A stretch of DNA of 64,000 bases from Curvularia sp. ZM96 (lineage: Eukaryota > Ascomycota > Dothideomycetes > Pleosporales > Pleosporaceae). Below the pieces are notes generated by a model. It did not search any database. It saw only the letters and a list, made by a program, of their open reading frames with translations, and was not told the origin of the DNA. This document shows positions 12,537 to 23,998 of the stretch, piece after piece. Each line of letters opens with the position of its first letter. Position 1 is the stretch's first letter. The stretch lies in NCBI GenBank assembly GCA_022457065.1, contig JAJGBQ010000003.1:620001-684000 (forward strand). Direction: 5' to 3'. The translations under genes were made by a program, and so were the position numbers.

Positions 12537-13760
12537 GAGCAGGCTGAAGATCCAACCCAAGGCTCTGGAACCAACACACCACTCCCGGATCGAAAAGTAT
12601 GCATGTCCATCTCCCGAATACGGGGAGCGATAGTCCCGGTGCTGAGATCCAGTTTCGGTACAAGGGGGTGGGTTTAGGTATTTTCTTTTACTTTTTGGTC
12701 TGACGATTGCTCGTTCTGTATGTAGTTATGGGAGTTGCTTTTTGTTAGGTCCGGGTCTAGCCCTTTGCTCCTTTGGCCTTACATGTGCCAGTGAGGTAAT
12801 AATGACGAGATTACCAAATGTGAGATGGGGGCTGGAATGGCGAAAGGGAAGGTATTGCAGGGGCCTGTGTACAGTGCATGGTTTGTTTGTTTGTTTATTT
12901 GGCAGGTTCGGGTCGTTTGTTTGGGTAGAGGGAGGGAGGAGGGAGAAAAAGAAAAGAAAAGAGGTGATGATGAGGCTAAACAAGGTAACTAGGTCTTCTC
13001 TTCGATGCACTTGGAAAGGGGAGTTCTCAGTGGTCTGTCGTCCTAGGTGCTACACTAGAGGTCGATCATCTCCCACGTGCTTGCACTTCTTTTGCTTCTT
13101 GGCCACTTGAACATCATCATGGTGCTCAGCTGTGAGAACATCACGGATGCGTTTACATCCGTGATAAGGGTATACGATTTAGTTTTCTACCAGTCCAGTG
13201 CCTATTGGCCGTCGGATGAAGCCTCCGTACCCATCAAAGCTCAAACCTCCTCACCCACCACGCTATGATTTGATAATAAAGAAAAGTAATAATCAAATAG
13301 TAGAAGAAGAAACGACAGGTCAGGTGTATGTACAGCTGTAAACGGAGACCAAAGCAGAAAACCCTCCGAGCTAAGTCCAACAACCCTACATAATAGCCGA
13401 TAAAATAGGACGAGGGAAAGAGAATCCGAAAGAGAAAGAGAGACAGAGAAATGAGAAACGGCAAAACCCAGCGTTTAACTGAAAACAGTCCAAAAAAAGG
13501 TTGCATAAAATATGCTTGCCTATGTGTGAATAAGAATCTACAAGGGTGGGTATATACGAACAATCTGATAACCAAAGCGTGTGGAGAAAAGGGTGCCCAA
13601 ACAGGCAAGGGTGTGTAAGGCTGCACAAAACGACAATGAAACGAGACAATGCCGCTCCACTGCCCTTTTTTTTCTGGTTTCATAATTCTCAGGCTGATGT
13701 TCCAGAAGCACTAGGAACAGATAGCGTGCTGAGATAAGATGCTGATGTGTGATATGCCAG

Positions 13761-13786
13761 ATACACACACATACACATACACGCAT
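13761..13786. repeat. CA-rich microsatellite
   Basis: Alternating AC run with AT interruptions (ATACACACACATACAC and on) in non-coding DNA. Confidence 0.75.
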
Positions 13787-15210
13787 GTCATTCTTTGTAA
13801 ACGTTTGTCTTCCTGATACCAAGCAGCTAGTCCTTTCGCCCCGATGCACGCATCGGTGCAGCAACAAGACCAAAATTCATCGAAGAAGTGCCATTGACAC
13901 TAGGCGAATTCGGAGCAGGTTGCAAACGGTCAGAGACGGGGAGCGGTGAGCTTTGCAAAAGGGCTTGGCTCGGTCGGTTACCAGCACAAAGCCAACAGAC
14001 CCAGCAAGACATTGACAACAACAGCGGAGAATTCTCCAGAAACCAGCACCCGAGTGGAGGACGTTGACAATGATGGGGCTGATGTTATAGTACAAGGATG
14101 TTGCTCCGGGACCGGTCGTTGTCAAGTGGCGCAGAAAATCGTAAGATAGTCCCAAGAAGGGAAGGCTGACAGGGTAATCAGTCGGCGCTTAACGGCTTTT
14201 GACGTCTTGACGCGACCGAGAGAAATGCCGCGCGCATGAATTCAAGGTATGGCGATCGAATCCGAGCTGCGTACCAAGCAAGTGGCCTGTAAGTTGGGTA
14301 ACACGGAACGTCTAGGAAGGCCAAGTACGAGGGAAAAAACTTCCGATACACCCAACCGTTTTGGCGCATAGGTCCGCTCTTCTCAGAAGCAAACGTTGCA
14401 TGTTTCGTAATGTGCGGGGTCGTAAGCTGGCATAAAAACAAGCACCAAAGCACAGTAACGCTGACGAGACCCATCTTTTTCTCAAGAGGAATGAAGCCGG
14501 GAAGTGGGGAGGCGAACGTGCAGAACACAGCACGGTCAACCGTGTCATGGTGGGTATATTCAGCGCTGCAGTGAGCTGTTGCCGTGCGTCGCAAGCTTGC
14601 CCAAGGCGTTGACCGGTTGTTGATGCGTCGCGATAAAACGCCTGTTATTACTAGCATGAGATTGCCAAAAGGAAAACCAGATGCGCTCCTGCGAGATCGG
14701 AGCGATGCCCAAAAGGGATGTACAACCATGCGTTCGGAACTAACCTCGGGTTCGCGAATCGCCAACTCGCCTAGAACTCTTCTGGAGTAAAATTACGACC
14801 AATGTACGCAGCCGTGGGAACGATATTGGACCTTAATTTTACAAGACTGGGATAGTCGTTCTCTGGTGGGGTTCTAGGACCGTGCACTAAGATTTCGAGA
14901 TGAAATGGAAAACCCGGATTTTGGACGTTGATGGAGGTGGAGTCGAGCTCATTTCGCTTGTAAATGACAGGAATTGTTCTAGAGAGTGGGAAGGAGAAAA
15001 AAAAAAAGTCTTGTGCCAAGAGAACCTTGTAGTGGATTCGGTGTGATGACAATCAATGTGCCCTAAATTCGTATGTATTATTCTCGCATTCGTATTTCTT
15101 AGGCTGTTGTTACGACTGGGACAGGTGCCTGTCGAAAGGGCCGATAGAGAAATTCCAGGTGGTAGCCAATCCGGATGGGTATGGTAATTCTGCTGAAACC
15201 ATTTCCCAAT

Positions 15211-16779
15211 TTAATGGTCCCCAGCTTCCCGTTTAGGAGATGACATATATCCCCGATCCCAATGCTGATGTGCCCCGTACTTTGGAGTTTCAGGTTGAAC
15301 AGCAGTAGACGTCGGCGCGTAACTGGGCTGACTGTGTCCTGGTTGCTCATTTCTCTGAGACGGAGCTGCGTATGCCTGGTCTGAGTTGGCATGTGTCTTG
15401 CTCTCTACATCCCGCGCTTCTTCTGCTCTGTCGCCTTGCCGCACGATCGTCTCGTGTGCGAGGCCAGAAATGGTGCCTCTACGACTCAGTGAACCGCTGG
15501 AGGCGTCCAGCGCCCGCGTAGATGCATCAGATCGGTTTCGAGCGTGTCCTCGTTGCCCTGGAGTCGACGTTGACGACGAAGATTTGTGCGAGAAGGAGGG
15601 CGATGCGTTGGATCCTGGCGCCGATGTAGGTGGTGGCGCTGGCTGGTGTGGACCTTGAGCCTTGCGCTTTTTGGGGGAGCTGCTGGTGTATTCTAGGTCA
15701 GACGCATGCGACGCTGCACGTTGCCGTGACTGGTGAACAGGCGAAGTTTTGTATTTACCTGAAGGCGTAGCTGGCGGGTTCCCACTCGAACTCTTTTCTT
15801 GTGAAGAAGACGATGGAGGAACCCAGTGGTGGAAGTAGATGGAGGGAGATGATTGTTCTTGCTGCTGCGTCTGTGTCTGTTGTAATTGTTGCACACCGGC
15901 TGGTGTAGCAGGAGGTTGTTGTATGTTGATTTCGTTGGTCGTTAACCGCGGAAGCTGGGATTGTGGTAAGGACCGTGGTACTGATGGATGAGGGCCACCA
16001 AGACCGGCTTGCGCAGCTCTCGCGCGTGGTGATAGTTGTCCAGGAGCGTATCCAGGAGTAGAGAGTGGTGCTGATTGACTTTGTGAAGGTAGAGGTTGGC
16101 CGGGAAGGACGGCTGCCGGAGGAACTATTGCTTGGCCAGGTTGGCCAGCATACGTGGTCGACTGAGGCTGTCCGATCATCCTCGGATCCCGTCGAAGATC
16201 TGGAGAGAGTTGTGGCTGCGCCTGAGCCTGCGCTTGTTGGTGAGCAGCCTGGATTTGTGTAGTGTATTGTTGTATCCATTCGGCACTGATACTGGCAAGA
16301 CTACCTCCAGCAATGCCGGCGAATATTATGGGCACCAGATGAGGCGGTACTCCGCCTTGCATGGATTCCCTGAGCATTGACTGCTCGACCTTGCGCTGCT
16401 CAAGCCGTAAAGTTTCTTGTCTCGTCTTTTCCTCCTCTTGTTTCCGTCTCTCCTCTTCGGCCTTGGTCGCCAGCCAATTCTTCATACCATCTTCAGCGCC
16501 TTGCCATTGAGAAGGCGCAGGAGGTAATTGGCCTAATGAGGAAGACATTGGTGGAGGTCCTCGCGCCGGCTCTGGCAGCGTCATTGCCGAGGGTGGAGGA
16601 AGACCTCGGTGAGGCGTTCCCATTGTGTGAGAGGAGTTGCCAGGCTGTGAGGGAGGAGGTGGCCCGCCGTGGGGCTTGTCGGAGTATCGAGTAGCGGTAG
16701 AAGGTGAAAAGGCTGCAGAGTAGGCATGAGGTTTGAAGTCGAAGTCGGGCTTGACTGGGTTAGAGAGTGTGAGCAACAT
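15211..16779 (-). CDS. Pro/Gln/Ser-rich conserved fungal-type protein, function unknown
   Basis: Single-exon ORF of 522 residues. I cannot assign a function. Order of parts: a Pro-rich N-terminus (about 1-95); a charged helical or coiled-coil block (about 100-140, NWLATKAEEERRKQEEEKTR, then RLEQRKVEQSML); a Gly/Ile segment (VPIIFAGIAGGSL) that looks folded; a long Gln/Pro/Ala-rich stretch; a short motif SIYFHHWVPP at about 320-330; and a Ser-rich tail with a basic SPKKRKAQGPHQ that could be a nuclear signal. The ordered block and the YFHHWVPP motif stand out from the disorder and look conserved, which suggests a Pezizomycotina-wide family, perhaps a nuclear regulator. The start is the first Met of the open frame. 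Confidence 0.7.
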   Translation of the reverse strand: MLLTLSNPVKPDFDFKPHAYSAAFSPSTATRYSDKPHGGPPPPSQPGNSSHTMGTPHRGLPPPSAMTLPEPARGPPPMSSSLGQLPPAPSQWQGAEDGMKNWLATKAEEERRKQEEEKTRQETLRLEQRKVEQSMLRESMQGGVPPHLVPIIFAGIAGGSLASISAEWIQQYTTQIQAAHQQAQAQAQPQLSPDLRRDPRMIGQPQSTTYAGQPGQAIVPPAAVLPGQPLPSQSQSAPLSTPGYAPGQLSPRARAAQAGLGGPHPSVPRSLPQSQLPRLTTNEINIQQPPATPAGVQQLQQTQTQQQEQSSPSIYFHHWVPPSSSSQEKSSSGNPPATPSGKYKTSPVHQSRQRAASHASDLEYTSSSPKKRKAQGPHQPAPPPTSAPGSNASPSFSHKSSSSTSTPGQRGHARNRSDASTRALDASSGSLSRRGTISGLAHETIVRQGDRAEEARDVESKTHANSDQAYAAPSQRNEQPGHSQPSYAPTSTAVQPETPKYGAHQHWDRGYMSSPKREAGDH

Positions 16780-19700
16780 GAAGGAAGGTGGAGCCGGTGC
16801 GGAGGATTTGATAGAAGCAGTCCGGCATTGAAATGAATCACTTTGGGTGGCGCCAGAAATTTTAAGTTCCGGAAGGAGAAGGAGTGGTGTACATACTTAT
16901 TTTACCAGGAGCATCTTCACTAGAAGCACTGTCCACATGGCCCAAGATGAGATCAGTAGCCGTTGCCTCAGGGCCTAGGCTTGATGGGTCCCCTGTCCCG
17001 GGAGCCCTTGATGTGATTCGCGGCTATGACAGGGCAACGAAAGAGGGAGGGAGGGAAAGCAACAGGCAAAGCTCGCCTGCAAAGAAGATCAAGCGCCCCC
17101 CGTAGAAGGTCGCGTGGGCTGGCGCGGTCGATCTGGCCCAGATTAGAGACAGACAAGGGAAGGTGGTGGGCAAGCGGTGGGGAATGGTGTGCAAGGAGGA
17201 AGAGGGCCGACTGGAGTCGGGCCAACCGACGGCAACAGAGGCTTGAGAAAGTACGAGGAAAACGGCAAGCCGTATGTCAAGGAAAGCCGATGTGTGGCGT
17301 TCTGCAGGTGATGGAGGGTTGAGACCTTTTGCAAGGATATGCATGGAAAGAGATGCTTGTCAGCGAGAGTAGAACTGCAGTGCGCGTACTTGTAGTCCCA
17401 CCATGCGAAGCGCCTGGAAAAAGGCCTCTAGTTGATGCAAAATCTGGTAGTGGTTCCCACATGTGGCGTTGGGATTCGCCGCAGGAACACGTCCCGCTGC
17501 CAGCCAAGCGTCTTCAGCTCCAAGCCAGCAGCAGTAGTACGTAGCTTGACGATACATCAGACTCTCCGCTAGACACATCGAGGCTGGCGTCATGGTAACT
17601 TTCACTTTTGGCCCCATGCATACCCTGGCCCTGTCCGTGGTAAGGCAGTGTAAGGGTGATGTTTCCTACCCATGGAGGCGTGCTGCTGCTTTGCGCTGTG
17701 CATCACAGGAAAGAGCAGTAGATACAAGTAGCGCCCGTGCTGTAAGATACGTTGTACTGGGACCGCTCAAGCCTGGTTCTGGGTTTGCATAGCGGCTCTA
17801 ACAGTGCTTGCCGTGTTGTTGGGCTTTGATTCCCCGCCCATGGGAAATAGCATCCAGTGCAAATTGGGTAATGTGGCGTGCCACTCTGCTCTGGACCACG
17901 CCCGTCGCTGCTTCATTCATTACCCATGCGTCTGTGGGCGCGGCAGGTCAGGGATTATGGTGTGGACTGACTGGTTGTGGCCTTGGAAATCTGAGCCACG
18001 CGCTAGCACCAACGAGCAGGGTCAACGTCCGGGAGGAAGCGAGCGCAAGATTACCGCTACGCAGGTTATGTGTGGGTGGCTACCTGGGCCGTCCACATGG
18101 CATGATTAGGAAATGAAGGGTCATCTCCGTCGTCACGTCTTGAGCCAGATAATATCCCGAAGTGGAAGCGTAAAATGAGGGTTTCGTGTTCGAAAGAGCC
18201 TCCGTGCATGGGGCGCGAAACCTTGAAATCAGTAGGAGCGTACACCTAGGATCCTGTGGCCCTGCTGCAGCACCCGTTCCGAGCTTAGTGTCATGGCCCG
18301 AACAAGTATATAGATACCGTCATAGCGCCAACGGCTGAGCACAGTGTGATGACTAGCACAAGTTGTACGGAACAAGGCGCCGACTCCAACCTGTCAGTTT
18401 GGAGGGACCCCTCCGGATCGACAAAAGCCGACAATGACTATGGCCCAATCGATAAGAATAGTGACCATGCGCTCCGACACACAGCATCCAGGATCCGGGA
18501 TAGGGTACCAGCGAATGTGTGTGCGTGCAGAGCTGGACTTGTCGCGGGCGGATGAAGCAAAAATGGTGGTCCTCGCGCCAGTGAGCGAGCGAGTGCGCGC
18601 ACGCGCGCGCGCGCAGCTCCCCCCGTGCCGTAGGTAGCTGCGACTAGCGGTGCGCACCAGCACTGACGGAGAGTTCCCACTACAGCACGTAATAAGCACG
18701 CAGATGACAGCTTGCCAGCCACGATAGGCAAAGGGACGGGTCAACAGACGCGGCGTTGCGCAATGCCCGGGCGCCTGGCACCATCGCTCGAACGATCGCC
18801 TACAGACGTAAATTTCCGTGTCGGCGCTGCCACTATGCTCGTTCAGGTCATGCAGCGGATCTACGTGAAACTGGCGGCGCACACGGATCTGTACAAGGGA
18901 TCTTGGAGTATGATTTCCGGCCACGGCTGACCAGTTGCTGGACCAATCATTGCCACCCCGTTCCGGCGTCTATCACAATAACAGTCGAAATGGGGACACC
19001 AGGGCGAAATTGCTGGTGATGTAACTGCGTAAGCAGAAATGACTGAGGAGAAAAGTCTGGATAGTCTAGAACCCAGCGGGCAATCTGTCCTCCAGAACGC
19101 TACTGGATTGGTGGGATATGGCTGTTTTAAGTGGATGATCCTGGATGTCTATCTTTCTAACATGTGTGTCGACATGTGAACCCGACCACAGGACATTTTT
19201 TCCAAAGAGCGCGTGGGGAGGATCGGATCCGGTGAAGGCCGCGGGGGGGAAAACAGCAAGGGTGTCTCTGACACCTGTCTGGGGCCGAGTTCGTATGTCT
19301 AACGTGTGCTCGCAGAGGTCGAATGTGCGCATGAGGACGGCCGAGGAGTGGATAGGTATTCACCGACAAAAAGACGACAATTGCCCAACGAAGCAATGCG
19401 GAAGGCAACTGAATGCTGTCGCTAACGCGCCAAGCAGGTCCTAAGTTGGGATATTGGATTTTGTTTTGTTTGTTGTGAGCAGCTGCAAGATGCCAGTCCA
19501 GACATCGGTGAGTCGGAAAGCGCGTCGTCCGCGAAAGGCTGCCACTTGTTTGCTGTGCGCAAGGCAAGGCAAGGTGAGACGGATCGTGGTTGAAGAGATG
19601 CTGTGCAGTGCACGTAAGCTGCAGCGTAGACGTCGATCACTCGTCTCCCGCATCTTGAACCATTGAGCCGGCCCCCAGTCAGTCCGATTAGCGTACCCAG

Positions 19701-21514
19701 GAGTGTGAAGGGCTTACACACGGGCCGGCTAGGCTTTGGCCGTATAGTCTCCGTATGAGCGCTACCTACCTTTTTGCAGTGCTTCACCTTCGCTTGGCCT
19801 TCCCAACCTCACCTCACCTAGCAGGGTAGCGCCATCGCGGGACGGCTGTTGCACCCACCCCTCACCCGCTTCCGCTTGGTCCGTTGCTCAATGGAGCGAA
19901 CAAGTTGCTGATCGTTGCTTCACCTTTGCGAAAATCAGACCACAGATCAGCGTCGGCCTGCCTTGCTGTTGCATCTCCACCGGCACCGGTGCCTATCAAA
20001 CCAAAACGAGGCGCAGGCTCTGCTGTCTACTCGGAGTAGCCGATACATGGATGCTGAAGTTCGTCACGGATGCGGTTTTGCGGAGGCAAATGCTGTGACT
20101 ACGCGCGCGCGCGTACTGAGGAGGCGAACGAGTTCATCGGGGGGCAAGAGTTAGCGGCAGTTTGCCACCCAAATCGGCATCCTCGACTGCCTATTTGGGC
20201 TCCTCCGGAACTCTCCTGGCTGCCATCGTCATTATTGCCGACGCGGCACGCCTTGAGTATCCTGTCCACCCGGCTGCACATTCCCTTTGATGACCGATCG
20301 CAAGCTCCCTGACTTTGCGACTTTTACACTTTTCGTCTGCGGTTGCACGCTCCAACCCACCACCCCTGTAGGTGTAATCGCCAGAGGACAACTTACTCCA
20401 ACTGCCGAACGCCTGCAAATGGACGTCTCTCTTTCGCCCCTTTTGGCATACTTTCTCTGGTCAAACGCTGCTCTTACACTTGTACTGTATCCCGTTCTCG
20501 CTTCGATCCGCACCCCCTGGAGGCGTTCCCGGAGGTACTACCCGTCTCATCTCTAGTTCAAAACTCTACTCTCCTGAGGCCGAGCCATGCTGCGAAGATG
20601 CAACCCAGCAACTTCGCTCGTCTTTCACCATGGTCGCTCCGTCAAATCGGACAATTTCCCGACCCATGCTATCTAGAGGATTAATATGTTGGCTATCAAT
20701 AAAGCCACAAGCCCTCGTCTCCACGAAGAAATTTCGCCTTCCATAAGCATGACCAACCGAGCAATCTTTGGACCGAAGATATGGTTTGGTTTTCATTATG
20801 TGATTTACTATTATATTGCTGCTTGTATAGCTTAGATTATACTGGGTATACATAAAATATATGCAAGATGCAGCGACTCCCTATGTCGCTGTTCCAATGA
20901 AAAGAAAAGAAAAAGTCGTCTCTGGTATATTGAGAAGGATGCATATACAGACCGAAAAAAACAAACCCAAGCAAAGCACGAGGTATCTTGATCGGTAATC
21001 ATGACCACCGTGCGCCCAACACCGAAACCCAAGTCTGAGAAAGCAAGGCTTGGAAGAATGCTTCCCCGAATATAGTATGTAAATCCATGTGTGGCCCAAA
21101 GGAGAGTAAGTGAGGCGCCTTTGGTACCGTGGGAGCGGCAGAGTCACCCCGGTGGCACCACTAGGCTGGCGCCCGAAAAGGAAAATAGGAAGTGATGTGT
21201 CGCGGCTAAAGTGGACGGCATCCCACCAAAAAGCAAAGAGGTGGTATCTGATGTTGCAAAACCTTGGAAAACGTAAAACGTGCCATCTACGTTGACGTTG
21301 GCGCGCGATGCAACGCCATGGCACGCCACCGATCGCAAAGAGATCGACCCGGTGGCTTCTGGAAGGGGTTATGGAAGGGACAGAAGGATTCGGCAGGAAC
21401 AGTTTCCATCTTGGGTGAGAGATCACCTTCAAATCGCAATGCGCCCGCAGAGCCTTACCGTGGCGCTTCCGTGACGTCGGAGTTGGCACCCACTGCGCCG
21501 AACACAGACCTACG
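16780..21514. other. Gene-poor region, 4.7 kb
   Basis: Longest stretch without a supported gene. Many ORFs of 60-180 codons overlap on both strands, but none shows a domain, signal sequence or splice-linked partner. It has a CG-alternating tract at 18594-18615 and a shorter one at 20101-20113. The part next to 21514 is probably the 3' UTR of the TBC gene. Confidence 0.45.
18594..18615. repeat. Alternating CG tract
   Basis: Run of alternating G and C with one A (GTGCGCGCACGCGCGCGCGC). Such tracts can adopt Z-form. Non-coding context. Confidence 0.7.
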
Positions 21515-23998
21515 TCAGGCATTGGCTCGTTTCTTTCTCATCTTGTATTCTGCCTTGGCTACCCGCATCAGAAGTTCCTCGTCTTTGATGGGTATCCATG
21601 ATGTCAGCACCTTCATGGCATTTTCAAAGTCGGAATCAAGCAGGATTTCTCGCATGGCATCAATGAGGGCAGCCGAAGTTGCATGCAAGACGTCCATGTC
21701 AGCGTTGAACTTGGAGTTTGGTGTGGTAGCGTGGGACTTGTCGCCTAAGAGCATAAACACGTCCCAGACGCGGAGTTGCGCCGGAAACGGGAGTGAATAG
21801 TTGAACAAGGTGAGATACCATCGGGTGCCGTACGCGGTTGACGTGATGCCCAATTCGTTCTGTACAAAGTTTTATCAGTTATGATTCCATATTTTTTTTT
21901 CTAGACTTTTGAGGTTTGAACTTACCAGTTTCTGCGCAATATCACCTCCGCACAGCCAGTTTTGCTCAAAGTCGTCCAGGGCCTCCATGAGGCCTTCAAA
22001 CCCTGCCTCGTAGAGCCTCTCCATGCCTCGAAGTTGCCACAATCGAACAAGCATGACAAACGCTCGGTCTTCTTCATAATAGCAAAGAAGCGTGGCGGCC
22101 AAGGCAGCCATGCCCTGCACATAGCCTGTTTCGGGCAAATACAGGGACATGGCGTGAAGTACACGAAAGAGCAATCGCTGTCCTCCGCGGTATCTGCGCC
22201 GGAACATGATGTGACGATTGATGGTGCGCGGCACATCGACATCGATCTGAACGTCATCGGCGGAGCTCTCTTCCTGAAGTTCGTAAAAGTTGACAATGAG
22301 TTCCTCCTCGGTTGGACTGTCGGCATCGGCGTTGGCGCTTGCAGCGAGAAAAGAATACCATGCCGTTGCTCTCCAGCGATCGGGAATCCCTTTCCAAGTG
22401 CGTGATATGACTTTTGAATCTTTAGTGTCAAACTCAAAAAGCATGCCGCCTTTGTCTGCCCCTGCCTGAACAATCTTGGCCATCTTACGCCACTTCTCGT
22501 TTCGCTCGATTTCCTTTGCCTTCATAGCTCGGGCGGCCTTACCGCCCTCTTTTTGTTCAGCAACTTCAGCCAGGCCAGGTGGCAGTTTGAGCATGTCGCT
22601 CGCTTCGTCTCTCAGCCGGCGGTCGCGGTTGTGGGGTAGTTTGTTTGCGGCATGTCGCAAGGGTTTGAGGGTAGCGTGGGTGTCAACAGTCTTGCCCGAG
22701 AAGATGGATCTAGCGGGCCTGGAGGATTTGCCAGAAGGGCGTCGTTTCAAAGAGCCAGCTCGAGTTGAAGGCGGTCTTGAGGCGCTTCGGCCGAGTCGAC
22801 GGCGCCTAGGCTCCTCGGAGAGCATTTGCAGCGTTGTCGTGACACGTTGTATATGCGGTTCGTCCGGGCCATCGATGTCGTCGCTGTTGGATTTTGAACC
22901 TGACCTTTTGGGGATAATAAACCCATATCGGTCCACCTCACCGCCCTCGAGATCAGCCCAGTCCTCCAACCCGCCAGCAGCTTCGGTGGGTTCCTTGGCA
23001 AAAACACTTCCGATTCTTGAGCTCATGAGGGAGCTGTCGTCCTCAATGGCCTCCATGGGCATGTTGATGCTGCCGTTGGCGCGATAGCTGTGCTGAATAC
23101 TCGTTGCGTCTTCCTCGTTTGTATCCCAGTTGGCGGCGCTTTCGTTGCCGTGCATATACATGCAGCGCACCTTGCGCGACAATGTCATCTCGTCTGTCGA
23201 AAGGACGCGTTGGCTTGCGGATCGTGTTCGGACCGAGACACGAGAAGTTTTTCGCGGGGAGAGGTGCCTCGCCGGGGGTTGGGGTTGCTCTTGCGGCATC
23301 TGGTCGGGTGTGGACTGTTCCTGCTCCTGCTCCTGCTCCTTCTCTTGCTGTTGATCTTGCGCATGTGACAGTGGTGATTGTGTTTGCTCCTCCGATTGCT
23401 CCTGCTCTTCTGACTGCGGTTGTTCCTGGCCCTCCTGTCGCGGCGGTGCGCTCACTGTCGACACACCTGGCACTAGCAAATCCAACTGTCTGCTCTTCCT
23501 GTTTGCTCTTTTACCGCCTAGCATCATACTGCCCCGCTTGGAAAAAGATATCAGAGCGTCCGAGGAAATCTCGTCGAAGCTGCCCGTGGGGATGATACAA
23601 TCGATTCCAGAGAAAGATGCGTCGTCTTCACCCTGTGTATCGCCTGGCTTGGACGACGACTCGCTGTGAACTACAATAGCAGGCAGGCTTGGCGTCTTGC
23701 GCAGGCTCCGCGGTGAAGGTGGTTCGGTGATGGTGGTGCCATTGGAGGATGCCAGGGCCGAATCTCTACGATCGTCGTCATCCCCATGTGGCGTGCGCTT
23801 TAGGGCAGAGGCGCGGGGTCCTGGTGAAGTGCGCGGCCGGCGGACGTTTGCAAGCCATGATCGTGAGGCAAAGCTCTTGGGTGATAGCGAAGCCTGCGGG
23901 TTGGAGAGTACAGGCGCGAGCTGGGTCGAGGTGTCGGTGGGCTCCACTGGCGTGTGGGCAGAGGAGATGACGGCCTCATCGCTCATGATGTACGGCAC
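21515..23998 (-). CDS. TBC-domain Rab GTPase-activating protein
   Basis: Exon 1 is 23998-21926 and exon 2 is 21859-21515, with a 66-nt phase-0 intron at 21925-21860, giving 805 residues. The N-terminal 500 residues are disordered, with Ser/Arg-rich runs and an acidic Glu/Gln repeat encoded at about 23303-23430. The TBC domain runs from RTWKGIPDRWRATAW (about 533) to near the end. The arginine finger is in IDVDVPRT (Arg about 591) and the glutamine finger in YVQGM (Gln about 628), so a dual-finger active GAP is expected. Joining at GGDIAQKL/NELGITSTAYGTRWYL restores the conserved TBC core. It acts on Rab GTPases in membrane traffic; the Rab partner cannot be told. Start may be Met1 or Met5 (MPYIMSDEAV). 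Confidence 0.92.

Larger units (their letters stand above)
11218..15210. other. Gene-poor region with low-complexity tracts
   Basis: About 4 kb between the NEDD8 gene and the convergent end of the 15-kb gene. It has a C/A-rich stretch (about 11860-12400), GT/CA repeats (12498-12536, 13761-13786) and many short ORFs, none with a recognisable motif. An unannotated lncRNA or leader is possible; nothing here is supported as protein-coding. Confidence 0.45.

Noticed and set aside
14178..14765. 195-codon minus-strand ORF
   Set aside because: No domain, no signal or membrane pattern that makes sense, and codon use unlike the confirmed genes.
18394..18924. 176-codon minus-strand ORF with Arg/Ser runs
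   Set aside because: Several frames are open in this GC-rich patch, including through the CG repeat; no motif supports translation.
20881..21522. 213-codon minus-strand ORF just after the TBC gene
   Set aside because: Its ATG overlaps the TBC stop in another frame, and it has no domain. Most likely 3' UTR that happens to stay open.
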